A DNA stretch of 64,000 nucleotides. Source: Berghia stephanieae (taxonomy: Eukaryota > Mollusca > Gastropoda > Nudibranchia > Aeolidiidae). The translations under genes were made by a program, and so were the position numbers. The stretch spans positions 17,307,481-17,371,480 of the forward strand of contig CM067446.1 in NCBI GenBank assembly GCA_034508935.3, given 5' to 3'. Below, in pieces: positions 11,967 to 22,690 of this stretch (position 1 is its first letter; the number at the start of each line of letters is the position of its first letter). Below the pieces are notes generated by a model. That model made no database searches, was not told the origin of the DNA, and saw only the letters and a program-made list of their open reading frames with translations.

Positions 11967-12510
11967 ATAAAGATGGTACCTTACAATATTTTAAACAAGT
12001 AATTTGTACTATGTTTGCATGAATCTTTTGTGATCATTTAATATTGACTCATCCTTACAATTGCCTCTGCACAGATTCGTTGAACAATATTTTTCTCTAA
12101 CATAACTATCCTCTTTTGGTAGTTAAGTCTCAAAAGTATATCACCTCTATTGCATATCTAACAACTGCCTCTGAGACACGTTTCCTCTTGATTTTGTATC
12201 AATTTTAAAAACATTAAAACAATAAATGAAGACTGAAGTCGAGTATCAAAACAAGATTATTCACATTTAATAATTCAATGGTAGTTAAAATCTTGAAATT
12301 TACTTTACACCATCAATCCTGAAGTAGCTGACAATTTTATATGAATATTTCAAATTTGAAATAAGTGATGGAGCAAGAGCTTTTGTGTCATATGGGATTG
12401 CCATGTATTTTTTATCACAAATCGTCAAAGTGGCATCACGCAACATTGTATTGAAATTCCACTTTGGAGTTGGGTCCTGTAAAGATTTATTTTGTTTCAT
12501 TTAGTGTTTT
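11967..12510. other. Harbinger interior, no recognised gene
   Basis: A 66-codon minus-strand frame (12,300-12,500) has no recognisable transposase motif. Nothing else stands out. Confidence 0.4.
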
Positions 12511-12514
12511 ATTT

Positions 12515-12610
12515 AGGGCAAGCCAATGGCACAGCGAGTTATCATGCTTGCATATGAATCAAAGTGTCATGGGTTCAATTCCCAGCAGATTTGTTATTTC
12601 TGGGATTCAT
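12515..12610 (+). mobile_element. tRNA-like sequence (SINE head or tRNA relic)
   Basis: The segment contains an A-box-like tggcacagcgagttat and a B-box-like gggttcaattccc with roughly tRNA spacing. The cloverleaf is not convincing and no canonical anticodon loop is visible. An A-run at 12,660 may be the tail of a short retroposed copy. Confidence 0.4.
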
Positions 12611-13088
12611 GGGTCTCAAGATCAGAAGATAAGATTACACTTGGATGCATTTCATGGTTAAAAAAAAAAAAGAGCTGGAGACCCGTAATTATATGATGCA
12701 AATTTTACATTAAAAATCAATTGATATCGTATCATATTAAAATTGATATAAATAGAATTAAAATCATTATAATTTCATAACAATTCACCTTTTAAAAAAC
12801 ACACCACTGTGTTCCTCCTCATTAAGTTTGTAATGGGTAATCTGGACTTGAAGTGCAACTTGTGAATTCTATACTTCATTTAATTCAAATTTATCAACAA
12901 TTTTCTTTACAGTAATGAGCACTGAGAGTTTTGTTCCGAATCCCAGTCCAGCCAGAAATATTATTGACATATCTGACTGTAATCTTGGAGATTACATCAT
13001 AATCAGTAAGCATAATTCTTTTGCTACAAAGTCATTAAATTATTAATAGAATTTCACCCGAAAGGCTAAAGAAAATGTTTTTTAAATG

Positions 13089-13346
13089 AGCTTTTATATA
13101 TAGCAATATCCACAAAACGTGCTCAAAGCGCTTACAAGGGTCCCTGACCAACAGCAACATTTAGAACGGGACATGGCGTCTGTTAGGCGATGTTACAATT
13201 TTTCGGACCAAGACAACACTGTTAACGGCCAGGTACTCATTTTACACCTGAGTACAGTGAGAGAATGTGAGTAAAGAGTCTTTTCCAAGGACTCAACTAT
13301 GCGCCGAGCACAAGGCTTGAACCCAGGACCTTCCGATCCGATATTT
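13089..13346 (-). mobile_element. L2-tailed tRNA-derived SINE, copy with truncated head
   Basis: On the minus strand it reads from a partial tRNA head (cggaaggtcctgggttc) through ggaaaaggctctttac, aatgagtacctggccgtt and atgtcccgttc to the tail gtaagcgctttgagcacg. It is complementary in order to the copy at 53,517. It lacks the first bases of the head. Confidence 0.8.
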
Positions 13347-13526
13347 TTCTTTTTTTTTTTGTTGTTTGTATTTCTTGTAATGTTTCGAATGGCTCTGATT
13401 TCTGCTTCGTATCTAAATAGTTTGTATTTTACTCTCGCATCTATTATAATATTATAACGGTAAATCTCATCATTTAAGCTGGGATGAAATAAACTAATTT
13501 TCCTTAAGCCTTAAGGCAACGTGTAC

Positions 13527-13672
13527 TTATTTGCAGGTCTGATAACCCAATACATCATGAGCTCATTGTTATAATGAAAATCTCAAAAAATTACACAAAA
13601 TAATGTCCAGTGCAACAATGTTAAACGAGGCCCATATTGCATTCGGATGTCAGACAGCTTATATGCATATAA
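13527..13672. mobile_element. MITE of the GCAGGTCTGA family
   Basis: Inverted arms are seen: acttatttgcaggtctga-taaccc at 13,528 and a mirrored gcattcggatgtcagac near 13,637. The inner words attgttataatg and caacaatgtt also mirror each other. The same arms occur at 27,285, 31,975, 32,262, 39,257, 58,543 and 60,863. It has no coding capacity, and its superfamily is unknown. Confidence 0.6.
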
Positions 13673-13674
13673 AG

Positions 13675-13890
13675 ATAACATTCCCTTTTTTCATCCAATT
13701 GGGAAATGTGTCTGTCTTTAGGGTCTATTCCAAGGGAATACTGGAATAACCCAGACATCAGCCGCAGTGCAGTGCCGCAAATGGAACTAGGACGAGATGG
13801 ATTGCTCAAGGCCACACAGTACAACGGGTGATCAAACTAATTACCTTTTGGATACAAAGCAAATACCATACTGCTGAGCCACGCTGCCCC
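13675..13890 (-). mobile_element. CORE-SINE (MIR-like), copy 1
   Basis: On the minus strand a tRNA-like head (cagcgtggctcagcagtatgg ... agtttgatcacccg) is followed by the core block tgtggccttgagcaa, the complement of ttgctcaaggccacaca. This matches the core shared by MIR and other CORE-SINEs. The remainder (gggtctattccaagggaa) matches copies at 34,848 and 62,911. Confidence 0.7.
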
Positions 13891-14410
13891 ATCGCCTTGA
13901 GTGAAAAATCCTATTTTAAAGATTGATTACCCTCAGCAATTTCTCAGTCCCACTGTACAAATTTTTTTTTCTTCAATTCTAAACTGGTTTTGCTAATGAA
14001 AAATGTTCCCTTTCAAAATATTACAATTACGGTGAAAATAATCTCCAACAAGAGCTCGAAAATTGGTTAAGGGAATGCAAAATTCAATAGTGCCAGAGAG
14101 CGGTGAAAAAAATTCCATTCCATGTCATACCAGTAACAGTCATAGTGGTTTGTGTGTGATGATTAGAGAGATCTACCAACACTAACACTTAGTTTGACTA
14201 GTTCAGTTGAGAAGAAGAAGAGGAGGAGGAAGAAGTGGGAGAAGAAGATGAATATGTTGATGTCGATGAAGAAGGAGGAGGAGGAGGTGTGAAGATGAAG
14301 GAGAAGAAGAAGAAGTCTTGGCACCGATTTTGGGTTGGATGCATGAGAATGTAAGAAAACTTCTCTTTAAAGATTAGTCTAGTAGGAGATTAGAATTAAA
14401 ATGAATACAA
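13891..14410. other. Non-coding Harbinger interior with purine-rich GAA/GAG tract
   Basis: Between 14,205 and 14,320 a GAAGAAGAGGAGG-rich tract forms a purine run on the plus strand. The rest of this stretch shows no gene. It would be intronic to the transposase. Confidence 0.5.
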
Positions 14411-14418
14411 ATACTAAC

Positions 14419-14620
14419 CTTTCCTCCAGAGAAGACGATCAAGGTTGTCTTTTACAAGATCACAAATTATAAAAATGTGTTCAAGATGAAAACGGAAATG
14501 TTCGTATATTTCATCGTCGTTAAACGAATCAATGGGATTAAGCCTAACCCAAAACACCCTCTCTCGTTGAATCAGTCGTCTCTGACGAATTTGAAACAGC
14601 ACAGCTGCCGCCATTTTCAT
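14419..14620 (-). pseudogene. HARBI1-like Harbinger transposase, exon 1
   Basis: The minus-strand ATG at 14,620 opens MKMAAAVLFQIRQRRL, then RVFWVRLNPIDSF, DDEIYEHFRF and KDNLDRLLW. Basic residues, RLNP, and YEHFRF-x(n)-I-x-DLV are the conserved amino-terminal blocks of Harbinger/HARBI1 transposases before the DDE domain. A good donor (AAAG|GTTAGT) ends the exon at 14,419. No downstream exon with the DDE catalytic residues was recognised, so the gene seems truncated. It is convergent with the SANT gene, as usual in the family. Confidence 0.7.
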
Positions 14621-15177
14621 GTGTTGACAGTTGTTTTGGCAGTACTGTCAATGACAGTGTCATAGTCATACGAATCACGTCATGTGATCGAGAGTAACTT
14701 CGCATTGCTTTGCTTGGCACAAAAATAAAGAAAATAAAAGGGGGTGGGGTGTTTTAGCTAAACAACATAATTTTCATATTAAAAAATAAGCTAGTTGTGT
14801 GTTTGGTATTCTCTAAATATCTAAATCTAAACTTCTAACCAAGCGAAGCTAAAATCTCAGACTCAGACTCACTGAGTCACTCAACTTCATCAGATTAGTT
14901 TCCCGGACAAAAATGAGTGCTTTCGACGATCTGTGACCTTTAACCGTTTCCATTAGCATTGACAAATATCAACAGGTTACTTTTGTCGTTATAATTCTTT
15001 TTCTATGTTTTTTTTTTCTCGCGAACCGAATCGTCTAACATTGGCCGCCATCTTTGTTGATGCCGTTTCTTAGTTACTAGTCAGAGACTAAACGATCAAG
15101 TCCGACTCGACCAAGTGACTAAATCTTGGCCAAACTTAGTCCGAAAGTGACGTGATTTTAGTCTGGGACTAGTTTAG
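14621..15177. other. Harbinger right subterminal region
   Basis: The words GGACTAG, TTAGTC and GACTAAA recur between 14,870 and 15,180, mirroring the left subterminal region. This is expected of transposase-binding arrays or promoter DNA. No gene is present. Confidence 0.5.
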
Positions 15178-15189
15178 TCAGCTCACATT

Positions 15190-15528
15190 TTTTTGTTTTG
15201 TTTGTTTGTTGCTTTAGGTCTCTTCCAACACAATTGAGGTTATATGAGAGACCGCTGAAACAAAAAACAAGTAATCTAACAAAAATAGTACAAATGTCAA
15301 TCAAAAGCATAACCTAAAGATATCATAAGCTAAATTATAAATAACCAAGAACAAACAGGCAGAGGATTTACAGGAAAAAAAAATCCCCTGTCAAAAATAC
15401 AATCACAAACCAAAGAAGCAGGATAGGCTAGTAAAGAGAAGAAGAAACGACATCACTATCGGATCGTACACCCATGCGAACATCATAGGTATATGATTCA
15501 AGGGTGATGCTCCCATCCAACCACCCGC
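15190..15528 (-). mobile_element. Hairpin-tailed retroposon copy 2 with 12-bp target duplication
   Basis: The element is bounded by a perfect direct repeat tcagctcacatt (15,178-15,189 and 15,529-15,540). On the minus strand it ends GGTCTCT, loop catataacctcaattg..., AGAGACC and an A-rich tail read as ttttgttttgtttg at 15,192. The target-site duplication plus A-tail shows target-primed reverse transcription. It lies in the Harbinger right end and so postdates it. Confidence 0.85.
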
Positions 15529-15596
15529 TCAGCTCACATTAAATCCGATATTTTCAAGTCATTTACTAAAGTCAGAGATAGTCCGGGTCTAAGCGC

Positions 15597-15621
15597 TAGT
15601 CCGCGTTCATTAAAACGGGCC
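15597..15621 (-). repeat. Harbinger right TIR
   Basis: This is the exact inverse of 8,881-8,905. The next bases (atgatgattatcaatg) are host sequence, matching copy B from 47,078. Confidence 0.9.
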
Positions 15622-15888
15622 ATGATGATTATCAATGAAGGATGGGACCTGAAGCCCTATGATGAGAATCACTAAAACATAATGTGCCGGAAATAAACGA
15701 ATTTTTCGAAGTAGTAGCAAGTCTACCAATTCTCCAATTTGCTTTCAGATAGCTTCCCATGATAGCATATGGATGAAGCGTGCTCAATGTTTCCAGTTGT
15801 CACGCTATTAGAGGAACTACGCCAATTGAGAATAACAATTTCTTCTTTTAAAAAAAACAAACAAGATAGACCGTCTAACTATTCATAT
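15622..15888. other. Duplicated host-like sequence, no gene seen
   Basis: This stretch matches 47,085-47,320 in copy B, with a short indel near 15,760. Only small frames are present. Confidence 0.6.
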
Positions 15889-16218
15889 AAGATAATTACA
15901 CACTTATAATCACCGTATGAGTAGCCTGACAGATACTTGCACACTTATTATCACCATATGAGTAGCCTGACAGAAAATACATTTATAATCACTGTATGAG
16001 TAGCCTGACAGATAATTGTACACTTATAATCACCGTATGAGTAGCCTGACAGATAATTACACACTTATAATCACCATAAGAGTAGCCTGACAGAAAATAC
16101 ATTTATAATCACCGTATGAGTAGCCTGACATATAATTGAACACTTATAATCACCGTATGAGAAGCCTGACAGATAATACATAATTTATAATCACCGTATG
16201 AGTAGCCTGACAGATAAT
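15889..16218. repeat. 41-bp minisatellite, left half (8 units)
   Basis: Eight tandem units share cttataatcaccgtatgagtag and cctgaca. Units on this side vary in the spacer (gataattacacac, gaaaatacat, gataattgtacac). Copy B has a single unit at about 47,325-47,370. Confidence 0.9.
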
Positions 16219-17506
16219 CTTCTTCTTCTTCTAGGTTCCATGCCTGGTCCAGGCTTCGGATACTGCATGAATTATCTCTCTCCATTCCTCCCTGTCTCTT
16301 GCCCTTTCAAACAGCTCTTGGATTGTTAGGTTGGTGAAGCCCTTCAGTTGGTCAATGAGTGTTTTTCTTTGTCTCCCTCGGGCGCGTTTACCAGGTATTT
16401 TTCCACAACTTGCCAGGTATTCATTCTTATCTTTCCTTACTATGTGTCCGAAAAAGGATAGTTGTCGATCCGCTATTAAGGGCATTAGTTTCCTTTGTTG
16501 GTATGTTTGTTTTAGCACTTCTTCGTTCCGTTTTGTGTGCAGTATACGATATTTTCTGCATCTTTCTCAAACACAATGCCCCTCATGATTGTTTCTTGGT
16601 ATAGATTAAACAGATCTGGTGAGGCAACACGCCCTTGACGGACTCCTTTCTTAATAGGAATGGAATTTCCTGTAGAGTTTCCGATTTTGATAGATGCCTG
16701 CTGGGTCTAGTATAATGTTTGCATGAGTCTGAGGTCTTTCTCATCAGCGCCAATGGAGTGCAGTTGTTTTAGTATTTCTTCGTGGCGTACTCTATCAAAA
16801 GCTTTTTTGTAGTCGACAAAACAGAGGTATAGTGGGGTCTGAACCTGTATAGCTCTTTCACTTAAAACACGGAGGAGGGATATTGCGTTCCTTGTCCCTC
16901 TGTCAGGTTGGAATCCATATTGTTCTTCTGCGATTTCGGGTTTAATCTTATTCTTTAGCCTGTTGACAATTATACGCAACAGTCTTTTGTTGATGTGGCT
17001 TATTAAACTTATAGTTCTAAAATTTTCGCATCTGACTGCACCTGCTTTCTTTGGTATTGCTATGAAAATAGAGTTACAGAGATCTTCTGGAATTTTCCCA
17101 GTGTTGTATATATTGTTGAATAATATGTGAAGTTCATCAATTGCTAGATCTCCAAGGCTTTTTAATACCTCTACGGATATTTCATCAGGGCCTGTTGCTT
17201 TACCATCCTTCATTCGTTCCATGGCATGTTCAATTTCACTTTTGGTGATGTTTGATCCGCTTAATGGTTCTTTGAATTTCAGTGGTGGTTCATTTCTATT
17301 TGGATCATTGTACAGTTCGCCTATGTTCGACAAATGGATGATGCCAAGTCTGCAGAGATACATCATCATCAAGCCCTACTGCAACCTCCTCGTGGTGTCG
17401 AACGGTAACAGGTCAAGCTGGCTAACTGCAGAGGGCGACAAGAATAGGCAATGGCAAACCATTCTTGTAACTTTGCCGAGTTAACTGCATGAATAAGTCC
17501 AAAAAG
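16219..17506 (-). mobile_element. RTE-like LINE fragment inserted in the minisatellite, with target duplication
   Basis: The element is bounded by tgacagataat direct repeats (16,208-16,218 and 17,507-17,517). The minus strand encodes an RT amino part: KDGKATGPDEIS, FIAIPKKAG, NFRTISLISH, EEQYGFQPDRGTRNA, FVDYKKAFDRVRHEE, then GVRQGRVASPDLFNLY near 16,640. A gap follows where the catalytic YADD block should be, then the C-terminal GHIVRKDKNEY-x-RARGRQRKT block. It ends in an AAG tail at 16,219. It is internally deleted and 5' truncated. The clade assignment to RTE is tentative. Confidence 0.8.
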
Positions 17507-17800
17507 TGACAGATAATACATAATTTATAATCACCGTATGAGTAGCCTGACACATAATACATAATTTATAATAACCGTATGAGTAGCCTGACACATAATA
17601 CATAATTTATAATAACCGTATGAGTAGCCTGACACATAATACATAATTTATAATAACCGTATGAGTAGCCTGACACATAATACATAATTTATAATAACCG
17701 TATGAGTAGCCTGACACATAATACATAATTTATAATAACCGTATGAGTAGCCTGACAGATAATACATAAATTATAATCACCGTATGAGTTGCCTGACACT
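17507..17800. repeat. 41-bp minisatellite, right half (7 units)
   Basis: Seven units follow, five of them almost identical (cacataatacataatttataataaccg). This local homogenisation on one side of the LINE suggests amplification after, or independently of, the left half. Confidence 0.9.
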
Positions 17801-17999
17801 GTTTCCTTTAACGAGGTGGCCGTTAAAAGAGAAAATCAAATAATCAAATTTGAAAACAAAATATGTCATTGTTTATGAAAGTATTAAACTATTTTTTTAA
17901 TTTCCATATTATCGTCACATCACGAAAATAGAATAATATTTAATTGGCCTTGCAAAACAAAAACTAAATGTAGGCATCCGTTAAAAGAATGCGCCGCAT

Positions 18000-19376
18000 T
18001 TGAATGGACACCATCTCTTAAACAAGTATTTAACATTAGGTCTTTGTGTTAGAGTGATTTTTTTCGTGCCTCCCGGTAATTAATTGATAAGCTGGATCAA
18101 TGATCTGCGATAGATTTAACTGTGCGACACTGTACAAGAGAGCAAGTGATGATGTCCTTAGAACTGACGGAGTTGCACCCCAAGATGTTCCAGCAATTTT
18201 TCTTACGAATCCGTTTCGTTTACGTAGTTTATTGGCTGTATTTTTTAGATGTTGTTTGTATGAGAGTGTTCGATCTAAAGTCACTCCAAGGTACTTAGGA
18301 TGAGGGTCGTATGGGAGGATGGAATTTTTAACGTTTATGGCGAGTTTTTGGTTTGCCTTGTGATTATCGAGATGGAAAAGCGTGCTCACTGTCTTTGTAG
18401 TATTCATTTTTAGATAACATTTTTCAAAGAAAGATTGGAGTTGGATGGTATCGTGTGCCAAAGTTGATTCAATATTTTTTATATTTGTAGATTGATGAGC
18501 CAATGCAAGTCATCTGCATAACCTAATTTCAGGAAGTCAGTCTTTGGCATATCATGTCCTACATGTTGAACAGCGTAGGGGCGAGTACAGATCCTTGTGG
18601 TACGCCGTTTTTTATTGTTCTTTTCTTACCGGTCCTATTTCCTAAACAAACATGGTAGGTTCTTGTTCCTGACATTTTGTTCAATAGTTTGAGGGTTGTT
18701 CTGCAGCTTATGTATTTAGAGAGTTTGTGCATTAGACCACCATGCCACACGGTGTCGTAAGCAGCTGACAGATCAATAAAAACAGCTCCCGTTTTTAGTT
18801 TTCTTTCGTAGCCAGCTTCTATAAATGTTGTTAGAGCTAAGGCTTGTTCTGTGGTGTCACGTCCAGATCTAAAACCTGCCTGTTCAATGAGGATAAATGG
18901 GTCGAGATAAGGCATTATTCTCGTTAGTATTATGTCTTCGAGGAGTTTAAAGAACCAGCATAGTAAAGATATGGGGCGGTAGCTGGAGGGGTCATTGGGG
19001 GGCTTACTAGGCTTCAGGATTGCTAATATTTTTGCTTCTTTCCAGGTTTGTGGGTATTTCGAGGTGTTTATTACATCTGAGAATGAAGATGCTAACCAAG
19101 AAGTAGCTTTAGGGCCCAGATGTCTTATCATGTCTGGAAAAATTCCGTCTACTCCAGCCGCTTTCCCAACTTTCATTTGTTTGATGGCAGTTTTGATCTC
19201 CTGATTGTTGACGGGTATGGCTGAGAAGCCTGTTTCGAGGCAAGATTTGTATTGTCGTTGGTAATCTCGCCTAATTTCTTTTTCAAAAGTATGTTTTGAT
19301 TTGTGTACACTTCGCTGTTTAATTTGTTTGGCAATTGTTTCAACGTTGATTGGAGGTGCTTGGGTAGTTTTACGTA
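18000..19376 (-). mobile_element. I/Nimb-like LINE, reverse transcriptase region, 5' truncated
   Basis: The minus-strand RT starts inside the element near 19,390 and reads KVGKAAGVDGIFPDMI, SSYRPISLLCWFFKLLE, EQAGFRSGRDTTEQA, FIDLSAAYDTVWH, NGVPQGSVLAPTLFN. The active site YADDL at about 18,510-18,525 is followed by a one-base slip (expected AHQ continues in another frame). A second frame from 18,503 carries YLGVTLDRTLSYKQH and ends NHSNTKT at 18,036. The 5' border at about 19,376 is set by the return of similarity to copy B. The last roughly 100 bp are also in copy B at 47,590-47,690, so the insertion predates the duplication. Confidence 0.8.
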
Positions 19377-20540
19377 TTACGATAAATATTCTTATCATAA
19401 ATTGAACGACACCCAGCGGTCTAGTTAGAATGTATTCTTGGCTCCAGTGCCCACTCTAATGTAAGAGAATGAAGCACTGGGCCAAAACATCGCTTCTTAT
19501 GTGACCAAAAAAGTCACAGACTAAAATAACGCCACCTTAGGATTAAGCTTTGGTCACTTGTTTGATAAGGACTACATCAGTTAGACTATGGCCAGTAACT
19601 TGGATACCGTCAATTTCAACAAAATGGCGGCCATTGTCGTGAGATTGAGAGCTTTTATTCAGAAGGAAAATACAAGTACGTCGGTTAAGAATGATGGAGG
19701 AAAGAAAGGATCCTGTTGATATTGACCATGGCTTTAAAAATAAAAACTGGTATAAAATTACAAAACGCTGAAAGAAAACAATTTTTATGAGTAGAAAGAC
19801 AAAAGAAGAAAGTGAAAAAAAACCCGACTATGATCGCTAGTTGAATCAAATGAGAATTTCGTCTGAGACTCAAGTTTTGAAGAGAAAAAAATAACGATTA
19901 GAAAGTAGATTGTTGTCAGTGGCTGAAATAATGTGAAAATTGTGTGTGGTTCATCTAAAACACGCTTTCTGTCTTGTTCATTTATGTTTGACAAAGGAAC
20001 GAAATGTGTTGTTCACGTGACTTTATTTATCATGCGACAAAGGCATTATTTTTGCATTTTTCACTGTAACAAGGGAAAAATTGCATAGCAATTTTTCACA
20101 GTAATGTGTTTATCAAAAAGATCTCCATAATTGGAAACCGGATATAATGCTAATTAAATCTTTTACGTTGGAAAATTATGAAGACTGATAATCGATTTAG
20201 TCAATATCCCAACCACTTCCAGTCTTAGGCTAAAGCCGACAGAGTCAGAACCTAGAAAACGTTCATAAAAACAAATATTTTACTTACCTGCTTAAGACCA
20301 GAAATTGTTTTACTAGGCTAGTTAAGGATTAATTTTAGACACTACTGATGAACGAATCGAGATAGAAAAATCTTTCTAACAAGAGACCGCTTGAAACGTT
20401 CTAAAGTTGAAGGTGAAAGGGAGATAAAATGAATTATAATTTAGATTGTTAATAATATTTTTACCGAGACGAGAATTTAGATTAGAACCTCCCATATAAT
20501 TACATGTGTTGAGAAGACGCAATACTTCCTTGGAAGGCAA
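19377..20540. other. Duplicated non-coding block
   Basis: It is colinear with copy B at 48,290-49,970. It contains the empty sites of two copy-B insertions: the SINE near 19,925 and the hAT MITE at ttagtcaa, 20,197-20,204. A small hairpin (ggaaaaattgc/gcaatttttc) lies at 20,055-20,105, with a second version at 20,545-20,600. No gene is seen. Confidence 0.6.
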
Positions 20541-20935
20541 TTTTTTTCACTGTAACAAGTGAAACAATTGCACAGCAATTTTTTCACAGTAATGTTTTTA
20601 TTTCAAAAAGAGCTCTATAATCGCCATGTTGTTCCCAACTGTTGTACTGTAATAATTTTGTTCATTATCTGATCAGATGATAAAGAGGCGTGGCCCTCGT
20701 GTTGTTCCATGAAAACAACATCATAATCATAGTAAATGTTAATGTACGCATTGACCCAGGGACTCTGATTGGTGAGCACTGGCGGGGGTTGAACCAGGGA
20801 CCATTTAATATGTCAATATTAGATGGGAGGAAAACGAGGGACCAGGGTGTAAACAGTAGTGGGGTATGAACTCGAGAATACTGAATGTAGAGGTGGGAAC
20901 TTGAGTTTGTTGTTTTTCTTTTGTTTTGTTATTGT
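20541..20935. other. Copy-A-specific stretch, no gene
   Basis: It starts with a second copy of the CACTGTAACAAG hairpin repeat and continues without ORFs or recognised elements up to the SINE. Copy B has no counterpart. Confidence 0.45.
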
Positions 20936-21232
20936 TTTTAATATATAGCGCAATATCCACTTACGTGCCCAAACCGCACTACAATGGGTCCCTAACCAAT
21001 AGCAACACTTAACATGTAGAACGAGACATGCTGCCTGTTAGGCGATATTACACTTTTTTCGGACAAAGACTCAGCTGTTAACGGCCAGGTACTCATTATA
21101 CACCTGATTATGGTTAAAGAATGTGAGTAAAGAGCCTTTTCCAAAGACTCAACTATGCGTCGAGTGAGGCTGGAACCAAGGACCGTCCGATCTGAAAACG
21201 GGTGTCATACCACAAGACCACATATCCGTGTG
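20936..21232 (-). mobile_element. L2-tailed tRNA-derived SINE, near full length
   Basis: On the minus strand a tRNA head (atatgtggtcttgtggtatgaca) is followed by ttggaaaaggctctttac, aatgagtacctggccgtt and atgtctcgttctacatgtt, with an L2-type tail. It matches 53,517-53,826 in order and strand-reversed. The head abuts a 38-bp minisatellite. Confidence 0.8.
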
Positions 21233-21300
21233 GACCAGGGACCAAGAGATATCATAACAAGTGAAGAGTAATCCATGACCTTGTTAGAACCACTGTTTAT

Positions 21301-22312
21301 AGATTCAAGTGGGGAGTGAACCCAAGGCTGTGAGAGGAGGACACCAGTGGGGAGTGAACAAGGGACCACCGAATATGGATACCAGTGGGGAGTGAACCTG
21401 GGACTGTGGAAGGTGGAAACCAATAGGGAGTGATCATGGGACCACGGGAAGTGGACACTGGTGGGGAGTGAACCCGGGACTTTGGGAGGTGGACACCTGG
21501 ACACCAGTAGGGAATGAACCCAGAACTATGGGAGGTGACTACCATTGGGTAGTGAGCTCAAGGCAATAAGAGTGGACACCACTGGGGAGTGAACTCGGGA
21601 CAACCGGATATGGACACAAACTGGGGAGTGAACCTGGGACCACCGATATGGACACCAATGGGGAGTGAGCCCAGGACTTTGCGAAGTGGACACCAGTGTA
21701 GATTATGGTGTTATGCCTTGGCGATGGTTGCTAGGACATAACCCGAACGAGTTTCATGGACTTTCTCCTTCTTTCTCAGTTGCCTGGGGAGTGAATACGA
21801 GTCCACCAGATATGGACTCCACTGGGGAGTTAACCTGGGACTATGAGAGGTGGACACCACTGGGAGTGAACTTAGGACCCCGGGAGGTAACACAGGATAT
21901 GTACACCAGTATGGAATGCACCCAGGACAATGGGAGGTGAACACCATTGGGGAGTGATCACAAGGCAATGAGAGGTGGACACCACTGAATATGAACACAA
22001 GTGAGGAGTTAACCCGGGGCCATGAGGGATTGACATCATTTATGAGTAAACATGGAACCACTAGATATGGACTCCAGTGGGGAGTGGACAAGGCTCTATG
22101 AGAGGTGGATACCACTGGGATTGATCAGGAGATGACTGGATATGAACACCAGTGGGGACTGAAGCCAGTGCTTTGATAGATAGACACCAATGGGAATTAA
22201 ACAGAGAACTTGCAAATATGGACACCCGTGAGGAGTTAACCCGGGACCATGGGAGGTGGACATCAGTGGGAAGTGAACCTGGGGCTTTGATTATGGACAC
22301 CAGTAGGGAGTG
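21301..22312. repeat. 38-bp minisatellite (about 26 units), GGGGAGTGAACC type
   Basis: The unit is approximately ggggagtgaacctggg plus accaccggatatgg plus acaccagt, repeated with variation for about 1 kb. An interruption at about 21,700-21,785 holds unrelated sequence. Long repetitive frames on the minus strand (PHWSPYS-type) are by-products. Copy B lacks the array at 50,035. Confidence 0.9.
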
Positions 22313-22499
22313 AACTAGGCTAGGTTTATCTAATGGAAACAGAGCACCACGTCTCTAGTATATAGTAAAACTATTTTGTCGAGCAATGATAAAACATCAT
22401 AATTACACAGGCCTCTGTACTTCAGGATGTCAATATGTAATTTATTATGTACACATTCCACTCTTTGAGATTATTAAATAAGCGTGTATAGGGCCGCTG

Positions 22500-22690
22500 C
22501 CGTACACTGACAAAAGGACTTTTGAAATACTTCATACGTCGATTGATCAAAATGATCAACTACTCGTCAAAAATTCTTCAAAATTAAAGTCTCGAGTTTA
22601 AGATTTTTTGATAAGTTGTGGATCATTTAAATCGATCGATGCACCAAGAAAGAGTTTTATGGTCAAAATATTAAAAGGTGTTTCCTGAAT
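22500..22690. repeat. Foldback repeat (family FB), copy A1
   Basis: Imperfect inverted arms run from aaaggacttttgaaatac to gagttttatggtc around a centre near 22,600, with cgatcgat-like words in both arms. The copy-B counterpart is at 51,975-52,140. Related arms recur at 26,090 and 27,030. Confidence 0.6.

Larger units (their letters stand above)
8881..15621. mobile_element. PIF/Harbinger DNA transposon, 6.7 kb, decayed, with nested SINEs
   Basis: The ends are perfect 25-bp TIRs (8,881-8,905 and 15,597-15,621) beginning GGCCCGTTTTAATGAACG. GGGCCCGTTT-type ends are typical of Harbinger. Both diagnostic genes are present: a SANT/Myb-like protein on the plus strand at the left (exons at 9,168 and 11,504) and the start of a HARBI1-like transposase on the minus strand at the right (14,620). 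This convergent layout fits the superfamily. Copy B preserves the unfilled site near 47,077 (acctggtgatta). A 3-bp duplication CTG, with the right copy now ATG, is plausible. Six other elements have inserted into it. No DDE-containing exon is recognisable, so it is not autonomous now. Confidence 0.85.

Noticed and set aside
21205-22300. Possible repetitive secreted protein (PHWSPYS-type repeats) on the minus strand
   Set aside because: Frames shift from unit to unit because the 38-bp unit is not a multiple of three. It is a minisatellite.
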